This document shows, piece by piece, positions 10,781 through 23,071 of a DNA stretch of 64,000 bases (its first letter is position 1; every line of letters starts with the position of its first letter). This stretch comes from Chamaecyparis obtusa (Eukaryota; Streptophyta; Pinopsida; Cupressales; Cupressaceae). The translations under genes were made by a program, and so were the position numbers. The notes below the pieces were generated by a model. That model was given only the letters and a program-made list of their open reading frames with translations. It ran no database searches and was not told where the DNA came from. Location of the stretch: the NCBI GenBank assembly GCA_027943335.1, contig BSBK01000876.1, forward strand, positions 372,001-436,000. The letters run 5' to 3'.

Positions 10781-13700
10781 TAGGTGTGGTGGACCCTGAT
10801 AGTGGTAGAAATGGAAATTATGGGTCACATGCTCACCAATACTATCGTGGATGGAGGGTCTAGAGTAAATGTACTTCCAGAGGAGACATGGAAGGCACTC
10901 GGCAAACTGACGTTATGGCCACCAACTTTTCATTTGGTCGGCGCCGACCAACATGGCTTAAAACCCATTGGCACACTAATGACACAAAAAGTAATAATAG
11001 GCACTCAACAATTCTTTCTTGACTTTGTTGTTTCCTTATAGAAGAAAGGATATGACGTCCTCTTGGCAGAGGATGGCTCATCACGACAAAGGCCAATCAC
11101 AACTGGAAGAACACTCTCCATCGAAAATGAAGGAAATAAATATGTTATTGACCTCAAGAGCCAAACAGTAAGTCAAGAACTACCATCAGACTCCGAATTG
11201 GAAGAAGGGGAGTACGACAAGGAAGAAGGGATGGAACCAAATGATGAAGGGGTGTTAAGGTTGGGGAATTTCTCTGAAGACGAGACCAACTCGCTTAAGG
11301 GGTTGTTCCACTGGCAAAGAAGTATTCCATCCTAGTTGCAATGTGCTAGAAATTTTGGAAATTGAAATTGAAGGTAAGGACTCTTTTCCCCTAGAGTACG
11401 GGGAGTACAAGGAAGGTTAAGCGAGGGTGGATGACACCCCAACCCATTAGTTCGAGAGGGACACAACAGGTCAAGTATGAGGAACCCAGTATAGAAAATG
11501 TAAACCTAGGAAGGGAAGATGATCCCAAGGTGATCATGGTCGTGGATGACTGGAACCCTTTACTAAAGGCAACATCCTTCAAGATATTCACGGAATACAA
11601 AGATGTATTCACATGGACGTACAAGGACCTCAAGGGCGTATTGCCGGAGTTGTGCGTTCATAGAATACCTCTTGTACCCGGAGCACGTCCCATACGGAGA
11701 AGGCCATATCGCATGAACAAAAACTATGCCGCGAAAGTATAGGAGATCGAGAAGATGCTTGAGGAAGGGGTCATTTTTAAGGTCCAAACAACTGACTGGG
11801 TGTTGCCCATTGTCATTTCTCTAAAGAAGGAAGCTAATCAAATCCGCATTTGTGTTCACTTCAAAAGCCTCAATGCGGTTGCCATCAAAGATCCGTTCCC
11901 CATCCCTTTCACCGACAATATATTAGAAGTGGCGGGACATAAAATATACTCGTTCATGGATGGATTTTCTGGCTATAACTAGATCAACATCACAGAGGAA
12001 GACAAATTAAAGAGAACCTTTTCCATGGAAGACGGAGTGTATGCGTACAATAGGATGCCCTTCGGGCTGTGCAATGCCCCAACCATGTTCGAGAGGATCA
12101 TACTCCACATCTCTGACAAGGTGTCAGTAGGAAATTTCAAGGCATTCTTGGATGATTGGTCAATCTACAATGGGGCGGAGAACCACTTGATTGCCCTACA
12201 GTAGTGCATGAAAAGATGCTGAAGGGCGTGACTGGCACTGAACCCAAAGAAGCGTAGGTTCATGGTACCGCAAGGCAAACTTCTAGGGCATATAGTCTGT
12301 AAGGAGAGGTTGAAGACTGATCCGGACAAGGTGAAAGTGATTGTTGAGATGGAAGATCCTGAGGACGTGACAGGGGTGAAATCCTTCCTTGGACATGGTT
12401 ACTATTGACGGTTCATCAAAGGGTTTGCAGAAATATCACTACCATTGGAAACACTTACAAGGAAAGGTGAACCATTCAGGTGGAATAGAGAACAAGGCGC
12501 AATGTTCAATGAATTGAAGGCACGATTGGTAAGAGCACCAATCTTGGCTTACCCAAACTAGGACAAGGAATTCCATGTCCATGTGGATGCCTCCAACTAC
12601 GCCATTGGGGCCAACCTCGCGTAAGTTGGTGCAAGAGTGGACCACCCTATTTACTTTGTAGGTAGACTCCTGTCAAAAGCGGAAAGGAAGTATAGTACAA
12701 TAGAAAGGGAAGCTTTGGGCATGGTTTATGTGGTACAAAAATTCCGACATTACCTTTTGGCGACACCATTCACATTTTACGTGGACCACTAGGCCTTGGT
12801 ATACTTAGTCAACAAGCCCTTCATACAAGGAAGGGTTAATTGATGGCTGTTACTCCTTAAAGAATTCACCTTCACAATCATTGTACGTCGTGGGAGAAAC
12901 CATGTCATAGTAGACCAATTGTCAAGGATAAAGTCAGGGGAACCTACAGATGGAGTAAAGGAGGACTTTCCGGATGCTCATCTATTACAAATCACAGTCC
13001 TACCTTCATGGTATGAACACATCGGTCAATACCTTTCTACTTTCGCATTCCCTTGGGAGATGCCATCGAGTAAACATAGGAAGTCGACACTCAAGAGTAA
13101 GATATTCTAGCTGGTTAGCGGGCTATTATATAAGATGGGAGTGGACCGTGTCCTCCATCGGTGTGTTATGGAGGAAGAAATACCAAGCGTACTTAGGAAT
13201 CTTATGAGGGGCTGACAGGAGGGCACATGGGCCTTGATGCAACCACACGGAAAGTACTATTGGTAGGATTGTGGTGGCCAACGCTACATAATGATGCTCG
13301 AGAATGGATACTCGGATGTGACACATGCCGAAGGGCAGGCAAGGAGACCCTTGAAGCGAGACTTAATGCTGCTATTCCCTTTGCAACCTCAGGAGTTGTT
13401 TGAGAGGTGGGGCCTCAACTTTGTGGGACCTCTTAGGGTCAGCGTCGCATGGTGGTGCCGGTACATTATAGTTGTGACAAAATACTTGACAAAGTGGGCG
13501 GAGGCGAGGGCACTCCTTGACAACACAACAATTAATACAACCCGCTTTATATACAAGTAGATAGTCACTCGGTTTGGAATACCAATATCCATCACCAATG
13601 ATTGAGGCATACATTTTGTGAACTAGGTAGTGAGGAACATGACCTCGGAGTTTTGGATTTTCCATAACCTCTCGAGCCCGTACTACCGTCGGGCGAATGG

Positions 13701-14248
13701 ACAAGCGGAAGCCACAAATAAGGTGTTGGTTTCAGTACTTTATAAAACATGCAGAGTTGAAGATGGCAATTGGGAAGAAAGGCTTCTTGCTGTACTTTGG
13801 GCGTATAGGACTACGTACAAGGCAAGGACATGACACACCATTCTAGCTAATGTACGGCTAGGAGACGGTCGTACTTAGAGAATACACAGTGCCAAGTCTG
13901 AGGGTAGTAGTGGAGAATCGATGGGGGGATACAAAAAGTCTCAAAGAACGACTAATCAATTTGATGAAGATGGATGGCGAACAAATGACAACGTAGTGGG
14001 CAACGAAGGTGGCCCAATGGAGAAGGAAATTTTGGCATGATAAACATCTTCGGCGAATGAACTTTCGGCAGGGCCAGTTAGCTTTGAAATATAACGACCA
14101 TAACGAAATTAAGTTTGGGAAGTTCAAAGTTTGTTGGCTCGGGCCATATAAAGTGAGAGAAGTAGGGATCAATGGGGTTGTTAAACTTGCAACATTGGAA
14201 GACAGACCCATCAAAGAACTAGTGAATAGATCGAGACTGAAACCATAG
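10781..14248 (+). pseudogene. Element A pol (protease, RT, RNase H, integrase), broken
   Basis: Protease carries V-D-G-G-S at about 10850. RT spans about 11650-12330 and keeps F-L-D-D at 12145-12156. RNase H follows at about 12550-12900, then an integrase with zinc-binding and catalytic parts to a stop near 14248. Many point stops (for example near 11742, 11980, 12203 and 13558) and small indels disable it. Similarity to B is continuous along the gene, so A is a decayed relative rather than a different lineage. Unlike B, both catalytic aspartates of the RT signature are present. Confidence 0.9.
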
Positions 14249-15362
14249 GAGAGAGGGATACATAGTGCACAGATCAATATGCTCAGATATGCAACAAAGG
14301 GAGATTGGACTATTGGCCGAGGGAAATAAATTGAAGAGGATCCAGTAATAACAAAAGAACCATATAGGCTGGACTTGGACTGGGCCAAGCTTATGATGGC
14401 TTTGGAGGAACGATTAGCCAGAAAGCATTTGGAAGGTGTTGCAGTACCTAGAATACACAAACACCTCACATCAATATGCTCAGATACGCAACAAAGGGAG
14501 ATTGGACTATTGGCCAAGGGAAATAAATTGAAGAGGATCCAGTAATAACAAAAGAACCATATAGGCTGGACCCGGACTGGGCCAAGCCTATGATGGCTTT
14601 GGAGGAACGATTAGCTAGAAAGCATGTGGAAGGTGTTGCAGTACCTAGAATACACAAACACCTCACAAATGTACTATTTGGACCCCCAACTCTCTGGCTT
14701 AGAATAAATAGGTATTGGAGGTGGAGAGCTCCATATGAAGGAAGAAGAGAGGGCTCCGTTGCCTTCGACATTGACGAGGAAGCTGAGAAGCAATGAAAGA
14801 AGGAACAAGAAGTCGAGGGGGATGTTCTAGAAGTGGACCTGGAGGAGGAGGTGGATCTAGAGGAATATGGTGCCACTCTGGGACCATGCTTAAGAATGTT
14901 GGTGAAAACAGACGATTTATTCATTTTTGCGGAAGATGGCTATAGAGAAGAAATAATAGACAAGTTTAATAGGGAGGACAACAAGCCCCGTACAAGACCA
15001 AGCGGAATTTGCTATGGCGAGTGATTCCGAATCTAGAAGGACCCCCAACGGTAAATGGAGAAGAGGTGGTCTAGTATCAGAAATACGAAGGAAGGTATGT
15101 GGATGGAAGTTTCAAAGGAGAGGGACCGACACCTTTAGTTGACAAAATATTTGACCTAGAGTACCTAGGGACATGCAGTGAAAATGAATGTTATAAAGCA
15201 CCTTGCACTTGTAAATGGCAATATGCGTCAGAAATGAAGGTTCAAGTTGATGAAGAAAAAGGCATAAAACAAAGACAAAATGAGGAACTGGTGGGACCCG
15301 AAAAGCAGCTCAAAATTGAAAAGAAGATGAAAACTGGGAAGAGGAAAGTTAAAATTTTTTAA
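14249..15362 (+). other. Segment present in A, absent from B, with remnants of an ORF
   Basis: Between integrase and the A-rich tract A has about 1.1 kb that B lacks, since B goes from pol stop straight to poly-A. Frames at 14590-14796, 14833-15024 and 15099-15362 read acidic and basic protein-like sequence with few stops (for example L-E-E-R-L-A-R-K-H, and an E/D-rich patch). No family was recognised. It may be captured host coding sequence or a pol-linked ORF that B lost. Confidence 0.45.
14274..14667 (+). repeat. Tandem duplication of 197 bp
   Basis: 14274-14470 and 14471-14667 are near-identical direct copies, both starting TCAATATGCTCAGATA and ending CACCTCACA. The few differences suggest a younger event than the element's insertion. 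Confidence 0.95.
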
Positions 15363-15720
15363 GGAAAGACTGCCAAGCCAAAGCAAGAACATCAAGTACC
15401 GCAAAAGATAAAGAAATTAAAAGGTACAAGAACTTTGAAAAATTTGTTTTTTAATAAAATGAAAAGAATTAAAGTTAGGAGAATAGGAATGAAGGGGGAA
15501 GTGGTCAAAAAAAGAAAGAGCCAAAAACTGATTATTAAAAGACTTATGTAAGTGAAAATAATAAGAAAAGGCCAAAATAATAAAAAGGAAATAATTAAAA
15601 TTAAAAGTGGAGGCCAAAGAAATAAAAGATATAAAAAGAAAGGGTGTTTTAAATTTTTCATGAAAATTGCAAAAGACCTAACCCTAGAAATCAACAATAA
15701 AAGATTGAGGGAGGGAAGAA
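15363..15720 (+). repeat. A-rich low-complexity tract of Element A
   Basis: Strongly A-rich with AAAG/AAAT runs. It occupies the same place, after pol and before the CGTACG cluster, as the poly-A tract of B and the equivalent tract of C. Confidence 0.8.
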
Positions 15721-15778
15721 AAGAAAACCTTTGTTCAGCGGCGAGAAGTCAAGGAAGGTAGGAGAAGCAAAAATATGT

Positions 15779-16260
15779 ACATCGTACGGACATTGGCAAG
15801 CAAGGAGGAGAGAAGGTCAAGAACCGTACGACATGTACAAACAACACACACCAAGCAAGAGTCTACGCTAGCCGTACGGACGACACCCAAGAGAGAAGAT
15901 TCTGTATGTACGCCACATACCATTTCCCCAGCTGTACGGATGACTATCAGAAGGATAGATTGGTTCCTACGGACTGTACGAAACATGGAGGCAGTCGTAT
16001 GTATGGAGGAGTCAGGGGTTACGTCGTATAGACAAGCCGTACGAAACAAGAGTGATGAGGAGTGGTACGGCTCAATATAACCACAAGCAGTTGTATGGGC
16101 AAGGGGAGTGTAGACACGAGTCGTATGGAAAAGAACACATGCCGTACACATCATACAGACATCAAATTGCTTCAGTAGTACGTATAGTCGTCAGATTGCC
16201 ATAGCCGTACAGACATTACATTGCCACAGGGTGCCATTCGTACTGCCATTCGTATGGATA
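15779..16260 (+). promoter_or_regulatory. CGTACG-type motif cluster of Element A
   Basis: More than a dozen GTAC-centred words (CCGTACGG, TCGTACGG, CCGTACGA, CCGTACAC, CTGTACGG and decayed CGTATGG forms) lie within about 480 bp. The same cluster occurs at the same place in B and C. GTAC is the core bound by plant SBP-box (SPL) factors, so a control role is possible; that part is inference. Confidence 0.65.
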
Positions 16261-16331
16261 TCAGGCGGCGACTGGTGGAAGGAATAAGGGAATTGTAGGA
16301 AATACACAAAAAGCTACGTGGCCTCTTCAGG

Positions 16332-18860
16332 ATGGTAAAGACAAGTTTCAGAAACCCTAGCAAGGGTAGTTATGATATTGCCTATAAAGCCATAGCGGCA
16401 GTAAAGAAACCCCCAAAATCAAAGAGGATGGCGACTGCAAGCAAAAAGAAGGGCGAGGCACAGGCAAGGGACAAGGATGAGGAAATCACAGTGGAGAACA
16501 TTATGTTTGAGAACATTATGTTTGAACTTGGTGGGAAAATGTAGAGAAGGATCATCAGTTGAAGGCTTCATTGCTCAAAGCTGAGGTAGATACAATTATT
16601 TTTATGCCTATCTTTAATTTAAAAGAATATGAGCTAGTATTGTGTACAATGATTCATGGTTATGACAAGCATACACAAGTCTACTGTGAAGTATTTGCAT
16701 TAGAATGTTATAGTATCCTACTCAATAATAGATTTTGGTAGGGTATTTGGGGTGCCGAGTAAGGGGCACTCAGCAGCAAAACCCTCATAAAAATGTCCAT
16801 AGAGGACAAGAAACTATTGCTCCAGCGTATATGTAGGTAAGACCTCACATAGAAGCAATGGGATAGTTTGTGGAGTAGCAACAACAACAAGGGTTTGAAG
16901 AAATCCTTCATATCTTCTTCGGAATGGAGGTGTATCATGGATTTGCTGAAAAACAAACTCATAGGAGGAAGTAGGGCATCCGACATTGCTATCTAGATGC
17001 TACGGCTCATGAATGGATTAAACAATGGCACAGTATACAATTGGGGACAATACTTGTCTGGCAAAATCAAGGAATTCTTGCGGCTAAGGCACAAAACATT
17101 TTATATGCCGCACCATGCCATAACACTCTTCTTGGATGCCCTTTGCACACAGGTAGCACATGAGCACTATGGTAATTTTATTCCTGCCAACCAAGTGGAA
17201 CCATACAAGCCTTCCATGATCTATTGGTTACACTTAGATACATTTTCATCAAGTGGTACTGAACCCTTGAGGAAGAAGGTTAGGCAGGAGATCACAACTA
17301 GTACAGAGGAGGATGGAAGTTCAGAGGAGGAAGGAACTGCTGAACAAGATACTTGTGCGACTTCTTCTAGTTCAGAGGATGAGGAAGAGTTTAGATCAAC
17401 ATCTTGCTAGTCTACCACAGGAGAAGGGGATGCAGGGGAGTCATCCAAGGAAGTTGAGGAGGTAGCAGTACGGCAAGGGCCGTTGGCAAGAACCGTATGG
17501 AAGGATCCCATGCTGGTTGACACAGAAATGGTGAGGAGGCAATTGGATGTACAGATGGAAGAGGCTCGACAAGCAGTCTGACAGAAGGAAGGTATGTCGG
17601 TGGGCGACAGTACCATAGCATTGGGTGACACTACCACAACAGTTGGTGGCAGTAGCATGGCGAGTGGCAGTAGCATTGCAGTGGGTGGCAGTAGTATGGC
17701 AGTGGTTGGTAGCAGCATGGCGGCTATAAGGAAGGCATCATCTTTTCCGGATTGGGGAGAGAAATGCATAGCCTTCACGCCATCCAGCGCACTTGGTCCC
17801 TCTTGAGAAAATACCACAGGCCAAGGTCATGGAATTGCATCTGACAAGAAAGAGAGCTCATGGTCTCAGAATCACCACTTCACACGGGGTTGAGATAGTA
17901 CAACCGGTGGGACTTTTGATCACACAGATACCAGTGACGTCTCCTTGCTCAGTGGTCACTCCATCTACCATAGTGACTAGCACCCCTGTAGTAGCGGAAG
18001 AGTAGGTTAATAACACAGTGATACCACCTCCCACCGCACTCCTTGAGAAGGAGCAAGGAGATGGCGGAATAGATTCAGAAGTAGATAACCTCTTAGCTAA
18101 GTTTCAAATGGAGGTAGAGGATATCCCACCACCCTCACCCACTCTCATGATGGGGCAGCCATAGGTAGAAGCTGAGGAAGGCCTTCTAGGTAGAGGAACA
18201 GATGGGGGGACTCACCATATTAAGGAAGAAGTAGTGGCTGCAGATGGAATCCACACCCCTCATTTTGGGGAATATGTTTAGTGGTTTCTCATAGAGCTCG
18301 AGACTATGGCCTCAGCCACGCGAGATATGGTAGACCGTGTGAAAGAGATGGATACAGGATCCTTGACTTTGGCAGCTGAAGCATTGCTGAAATTTATGAT
18401 TGAGGGCTGCCACACAGAGTTCAGTGAGCGCCTCTCGGGGCAAGGATGGCCTGAGACAGAGTTGGTGGATAGGGAGAAAGATTGGGATACTCGCATTGTG
18501 GTTGGATTTAGAGGACAGCTTGGCATGATAGACACTCTCATCCAAATGGAGCAGAGATTCAGGAAGATATTCCTGTGCCTGCAGAGGACCACATGGCAGG
18601 CTTGCAAGGCCGAAGACTAGTAGGAGGCCCTATAGAAGAGAGTGCAGGAGTTGGACACTGAGATGCACCAGGAAAGGGCAATGCGGATGGAGGAGCAGAA
18701 GTTGGCCACTGCGGAGGAGACCTTATGGATGCCTTGAGGTTGCTAAAAGCAGCAAGGGAAAAGCAACTTGGTGTAGAGAGAGACTTGAGGCTTCTTCGAT
18801 CCTAGCTTCCACGTGCGATTGCCTCAGCCACTCCAGGGATGTCTTCTCACCTGTCCCAGT
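16332..18860 (+). pseudogene. Element A 3' ORF, broken
   Basis: Fragments align in order with the intact 3' ORF of Element B: K-E-Y-E near 16625; the M-N-G...G-T-V-Y-N-W and F-Y-M-P-H stretch at 16997-17150; an acidic Ser/Glu patch to 17410; a low-complexity region; the E-G-C...F-S-E-R...G-W-P block near 18406; and helical sequence to about 18800. Several stops separate them. Conservation of order and motifs between diverged copies shows that this region was protein-coding. Confidence 0.75.
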
Positions 18861-18921
18861 GATTTACTTGTGTGTTGTAGGACCCCATTTTGGGTTGTAT
18901 CATCTGGAAGACAACAATTTT

Positions 18922-18934
18922 TTGGGGGGGATGA
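18922..18934 (+). other. Polypurine tract of Element A with ATGA spacer
   Basis: A T-run followed by GGGGGGG and ATGA directly before the LTR. The G-run plus ATGA is shared by A, B and C. Confidence 0.85.
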
Positions 18935-19268
18935 TGTAGGCCGCTTTTATGCCATAAATAATTAAATAAGACTTTTGTTAGTTAATATAATAAAACATTG
19001 TTTTGAAGGGGTGCCAGTTGGGAGTTATGATGGTTGGGGACTTAACCAACCGTGTCCAGTCTATTTGTATGGAGCCTGGAACAAAGGAAAGTGTGGTTGA
19101 TATGTGAAACTATTATGCAATAGAAGATCTATCATTCGGCATCTCTAGTTTATGTGTTTCTGTGTTAGCTTTCTGTATTCATGTTTATGCAATTCGGTTA
19201 TATTTTGTATTCCTGCAAATGAGTATTGTGGTACAATTTAGTAACACACCTTAGGTAGGCATCTTACA
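18935..19268 (+). repeat. 3' LTR of Element A
   Basis: TGTAGGCCGC...ATCTTACA, followed by the second copy of GCCCC. Confidence 0.95.
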
Positions 19269-19390
19269 GCCCCATTGAAGTTGAGTTTGATAAAACCTTT
19301 TGTGTGACTCCTTTCTTGTTTGAACCTCACTACCTCTAAAGCTTGACGTGCTTTTAGTTTCATCTGACTGATTGCCTCGAGTCTTAACCC
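19269..19390 (-). pseudogene. LINE ORF2 C-terminal RNase H remnant, upstream part
   Basis: Minus-strand reading gives a basic linker followed by F-I-K-L-N-F-N-G-A, the start of the RNase H domain that ends many plant LINE ORF2 proteins (usual form K-L-N-F-D-G-A-x-R-G-N-P). The motif continues at 7913 across Element A. The catalytic Asp is Asn here, so the copy was probably dead. Confidence 0.55.
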
Positions 19391-20782
19391 TTTAATGGGG
19401 CAGCTTATTTTATTATACTATTTGTAGATTCAATATATTTATTGGTGACTTGCCTTCTAAGTTACCGATTCGGGTGCAGATGCGCGGAATTTTTTTTTAG
19501 GGGATGCAGATGCGGATGCGTTTCTTATATATATATATATTTGTGTGTGTGTTAGACCTAATAATTAATATATTTGATTAAAATAATATTTGATGTTTGT
19601 AATGTTTTAATATATTATGTCTAACTGATATATTAAAACATTACAAACATCAAATATTATTTTAATATTAATTAACACACAAATATTAAAACATTAAGAT
19701 TATATTAATTAAACGTCCGTCACATTGTAGTGGTGATTTTAGTGAAATGTTAAAGAGTTTATGAAAGCAATGTCCCTTGACGGGCATAGAGTGCGTTTCG
19801 GGAGAGACCTAAGGATGAGTTCACGTGCAGCTCACTAACCCAAAGAATATTATACAGTGCAGGAACTCCGATGGTATTTGTTTGGGTTTTATCAATGGCA
19901 AAAACAGAACAGCGATGCATCCTGTGCACACCACTCTGGCATCTGCTCCCACACGCATCCGCTCCCGCATCCCAGGGCTAGGTGGATGCATCGGTAACTG
20001 AGCTTGCCTTTTATGGTACAATGGGGAATTTTATAGCATAATCAAAATTGATTATGGATTGTTATTTTTCACCTACCGCTTCTGATAAGTACATGTAAAC
20101 AAGTTTTAATGGGTAGACAATCTACTTGGGGCAACTGATGATTCATCAGTTAGGTAGTTTTTCTGCTATCTTATATTGCATGGTTAGCTGAGCAAGTGTT
20201 GTTTCTGTTCTGTTAGAAAAAAACATGATAAGAAGTGAGTTGTATTATTTTCTAGAAATATGCTTGTACAATGCATAGAGGCTTCATGTTCATTCAAATA
20301 TAAGAATGTAAGCAGTGTAAGTTTCTCAGAGAATCTTTTTGGCAAGCTGGTATAATATCTGCTGTCATCATGTGAAGTCATATTTGAAATGAAGAGTAAG
20401 TTCGATCAGAGATCTTCATTTTTACGCAAATTTTATGTTCAATGTGATCTTAATTCACATTGTTTTAATGCTTCTTAGTTTTGGTGTAGAGGGTCAATAT
20501 GACTGGTTTTAATTCAAGCAGAGCATATTGTGTTTGAGTGGTTTTAATTTGAGCAGGGTATATTGTATTTGAGTATTTATCTAGTATATGTTGTGAGTTT
20601 TTCTAATGTTCTTGGAAGTTCCATAACTACTTTGGACAATATGATGATTGTCAAATATTTCTCCATCTGGATTGTTTCTCATTGATTTCTTTTAAAAGAT
20701 GGTGAACTGGTGCATGATTGATTCATAGCTGATTATATCATTATACACTAATCCTATTCATATGATTTTATGTTTTATGATA
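19391..20782. other. No gene recognised; hairpin and small direct repeats
   Basis: A/T-rich noncoding DNA. It holds a foldback structure near 19530-19700 and a short direct repeat of about 33 bp around 20506-20570. Confidence 0.5.
19577..19666. repeat. Perfect 38-bp inverted repeat, MITE- or foldback-like
   Basis: Arms 19577-19614 and 19629-19666 are exact reverse complements around a 14-base loop. Outer, imperfect pairing (TTTGTGTGTGTTA against TAACACACAAA) extends the palindrome to about 19530-19700. No target duplication was found. Confidence 0.9.
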
Positions 20783-21183
20783 GGGCTGATTCTCTTGATG
20801 GAAAATTATGCCTGCAAGAGGTTATGGAAGTGCCAGGCCATACTGTCTCTACACCAAGAAGATCACAGAATGCTGCTTTAGGTGAACTTGTAGAGATGTT
20901 CAAATCAGCACCACCTTTGCAGCAGTATATTGGAAATGCTTTAGATTTTTCACAAGCCAGTGCTGATATAGGGAGGGATGATTCTTCAAGAGAAAATTTT
21001 CAGTGTCCTAGCAAAGAAAATCAATGTGGTGTGCCAAGCAGTTCAATTATTTACTCCAATCGTAGTAGGGCCTCCAGTAAGACAGCTAATGATGGATTAT
21101 ACGAACTTCAAAATTACAAGGAAATTAAAGAGTGTTTGCTGAGGCAAAGTGGAGTTCCAGAAGGATGTGCCATTAAAGGCTGA
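20783..21183 (+). CDS. Candidate 3'-terminal exon of an unknown host gene
   Basis: An ORF of about 133 codons with mixed, non-repetitive composition (D-S-L-D-G-K, L-G-E-L-V-E-M-F-K-S-A-P-P-L, a Ser/Asn-rich middle, then Y-K-E-I-K-E-C-L-L-R-Q) ends at TGA 21181-21183. A plausible 3' splice site (TTTTATGATAG) sits just before 20783 with a T-rich stretch upstream. An in-frame ATG lies before the AG, but nothing else supports a start there, so an internal or terminal exon is likelier. I do not recognise the family. No other exon was found nearby, as expected if introns are long. It could also be a chance ORF or a retrogene fragment. Confidence 0.35.
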
Positions 21184-22784
21184 ATCTTGTTAAATGTGAA
21201 ATACATCTTCATCAGAACCTCATATGTTATTGTTTGCAAGGTCATTTCTTATTCAGACTAAGGTTTGGCAGTACTAACTTGCCCTCAAATTGTACAGTGT
21301 ATAGTTTTTGACTTTTTGTTTAACGCTTGTCGATTGAAGCTGATAAACTGAGTCTCTGACTTGAGATTTTGAGATAGCTAATAGTAATTTGTAGAAGCAT
21401 GATGAGATGAGAAACAAACTCATTTCCAGATAGCCATTTTGACTGATTTGGCATTTTAGTGGGTTTAAGAGAGGAATCATCTGAAATCAGATACTTGAAA
21501 GGGTATGTGTTGTAATTAGACCATAGAATGATGTTGCTGGCTGACGAGCTCTGGAAAATTTCAAAAAATGTGTTTTTTCTTGCATTAATGGGACTAGTCT
21601 CCGCAAGGCTATCTGTAACCAATTCATAATTGGGGGATAACAGGTATAGGAATTTGTTGGGGCTAAACTGATGCTATTATTCGTCTAGGATTACATCAAT
21701 CCAATTATAGTGATGCATCTAATGTATATATACTCCATGGCAAATGGCCAATATTTTTATCGTTTATTCAATCTAATGTAAAAATTGTAAATAGTAACCT
21801 CATTTCAGGTCCACTGTTAGATTCTTTGCTTGAAGATTTATATAAATTATAATGGTGCATTAGGGTTGAAAACCTAAAACATTGCTGTAATTCTTCTCCG
21901 TATATGCCAATCTAATTATATTGTTGTACGCTATGTAATAATGTATTATATGCTCCACACCAAATGGTCAAACAGTTTTTCAATTTATCCAGTCTGATGT
22001 AAAAATTGTAAATAGTAACCTGATTTCAGATTTTGTTGTTTTACATTCTTTGTTTGAGGATTTTAATATGTTGGAAGTGGGTACTGTAATTGGTCACTTC
22101 ACATATAGTTTGTTTCAAGTCAAAAGCTATTGGGGCTAGAATTTTACTATGACATCATTTGATCACAATTCCAACATGCTCAGGAATGTCGTAATTAACA
22201 ATTGCACTTGTACCAGGTTCAGTATCCACAGTGGGAACCATGGAAATTTGTGAAAGAGAAAAATGTTCACTGGCACTGTATTTGCTAGAAAATTGATAAA
22301 TTGTTACACTTCTTTCAAAGGGATTATTGATGTTGTATTAGAGATGTAATTTCAGTTTATTAGTTGCTTGAATTGAAGAATTTGAGATGCGTTGACAAAG
22401 GGTTTATAATTGAATATAAATTATTTGTACTCAAATCAAGATGGTGGAATTATCAGAAATCAGAGACAGCTCGTGATAAGGGACTGGTCTTGACAGAGAC
22501 ATGTCAGTAGTCGACACAAAGTAGAACATATTGTTCCGAACACTGAACAGTCAGAGCCATTAGTGAAGAATATGAAGAAATTTGTCTACTTCTGAAAGTC
22601 TGTTTTAATTTATGATAATAACGTTATAAAAAATGGAGATTATGGAATAGTGTTTTTGCATCTATCATTTCAGATCTCCACTAAAGCAGTCTGCTACCAT
22701 CAACAAGATTAACATTCTATTTCCTGTATTTGGAAACTATTAGCAGTCTAGGTGAAAATTGAGGTTGTGTACTATTGTATTTAC
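21184..22784. other. Noncoding flank, possibly 3' UTR or intergenic, with a diverged tandem duplication
   Basis: Two related copies of about 160-170 bp lie near 21691-21850 and 21909-22070, sharing AAAATTGTAAATAGTAACCT and TTTCAG. No coding signal was seen. Confidence 0.5.
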
Positions 22785-23069
22785 TGTTGTCGGTATATTT
22801 TGTATGTACGGGAGTTATGTAATAAACTTATGTTAAGTTATGTTAATCTTGGCGGTTAGCACCGAGAGTGTGAACCGTTACGACGCGACGTTTCGGTCGT
22901 GTCCCTTCGGAGGCTTTATGTATACTTTGCTCAGATTGGGAATAGGACGATTTATGATTTGGTTTTCTAAATACTTTATGTTTACCGAATTGCAATACTT
23001 TCCTGTGTTCATGTTTATCAGTTAATGTGTGTTTATGCAACTATTCTTGTTGACCCGAGAGGGAAAACA
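22785..23069 (+). repeat. 5' LTR of Element B
   Basis: TGTTGTCGG...GGGAAAACA. An AATAAA word at 22821 is a possible polyadenylation signal. It is identical to the 3' LTR except for one C/T near position 254 of the LTR. Confidence 0.97.
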
Positions 23070-23071
23070 TC

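Larger units (their letters stand above)
7914..19268 (+). mobile_element. Element A: full-length but decayed Ty3/gypsy retrotransposon
   Basis: Matching LTRs of 335 and 334 bp (7914-8248, 18935-19268), a tRNA-Asp-like PBS, a G-rich polypurine tract and perfect 5-bp flanks GCCCC (7909-7913, 19269-19273) define an intact insertion. Order inside: 121-codon leader ORF, gag, protease, RT, RNase H, integrase, an extra segment, an A-rich tract, a CGTACG cluster and a 3' ORF. By eye the LTRs differ at about 17 sites plus one indel, mostly transitions, in line with the many stops in gag, pol and the 3' ORF. The integrase tail lacks a chromodomain and resembles Athila/Tat (OTA) tails; the exact lineage is uncertain. 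Confidence 0.95.

Noticed and set aside
13858..14517. Minus-strand ORF of 219 codons in Element A
   Set aside because: Antisense to the integrase end and the 197-bp duplication; no domain seen.
15779..16260. Tandem satellite explanation for the CGTACG words
   Set aside because: Spacing is irregular and the sequence between motifs is not repeated.
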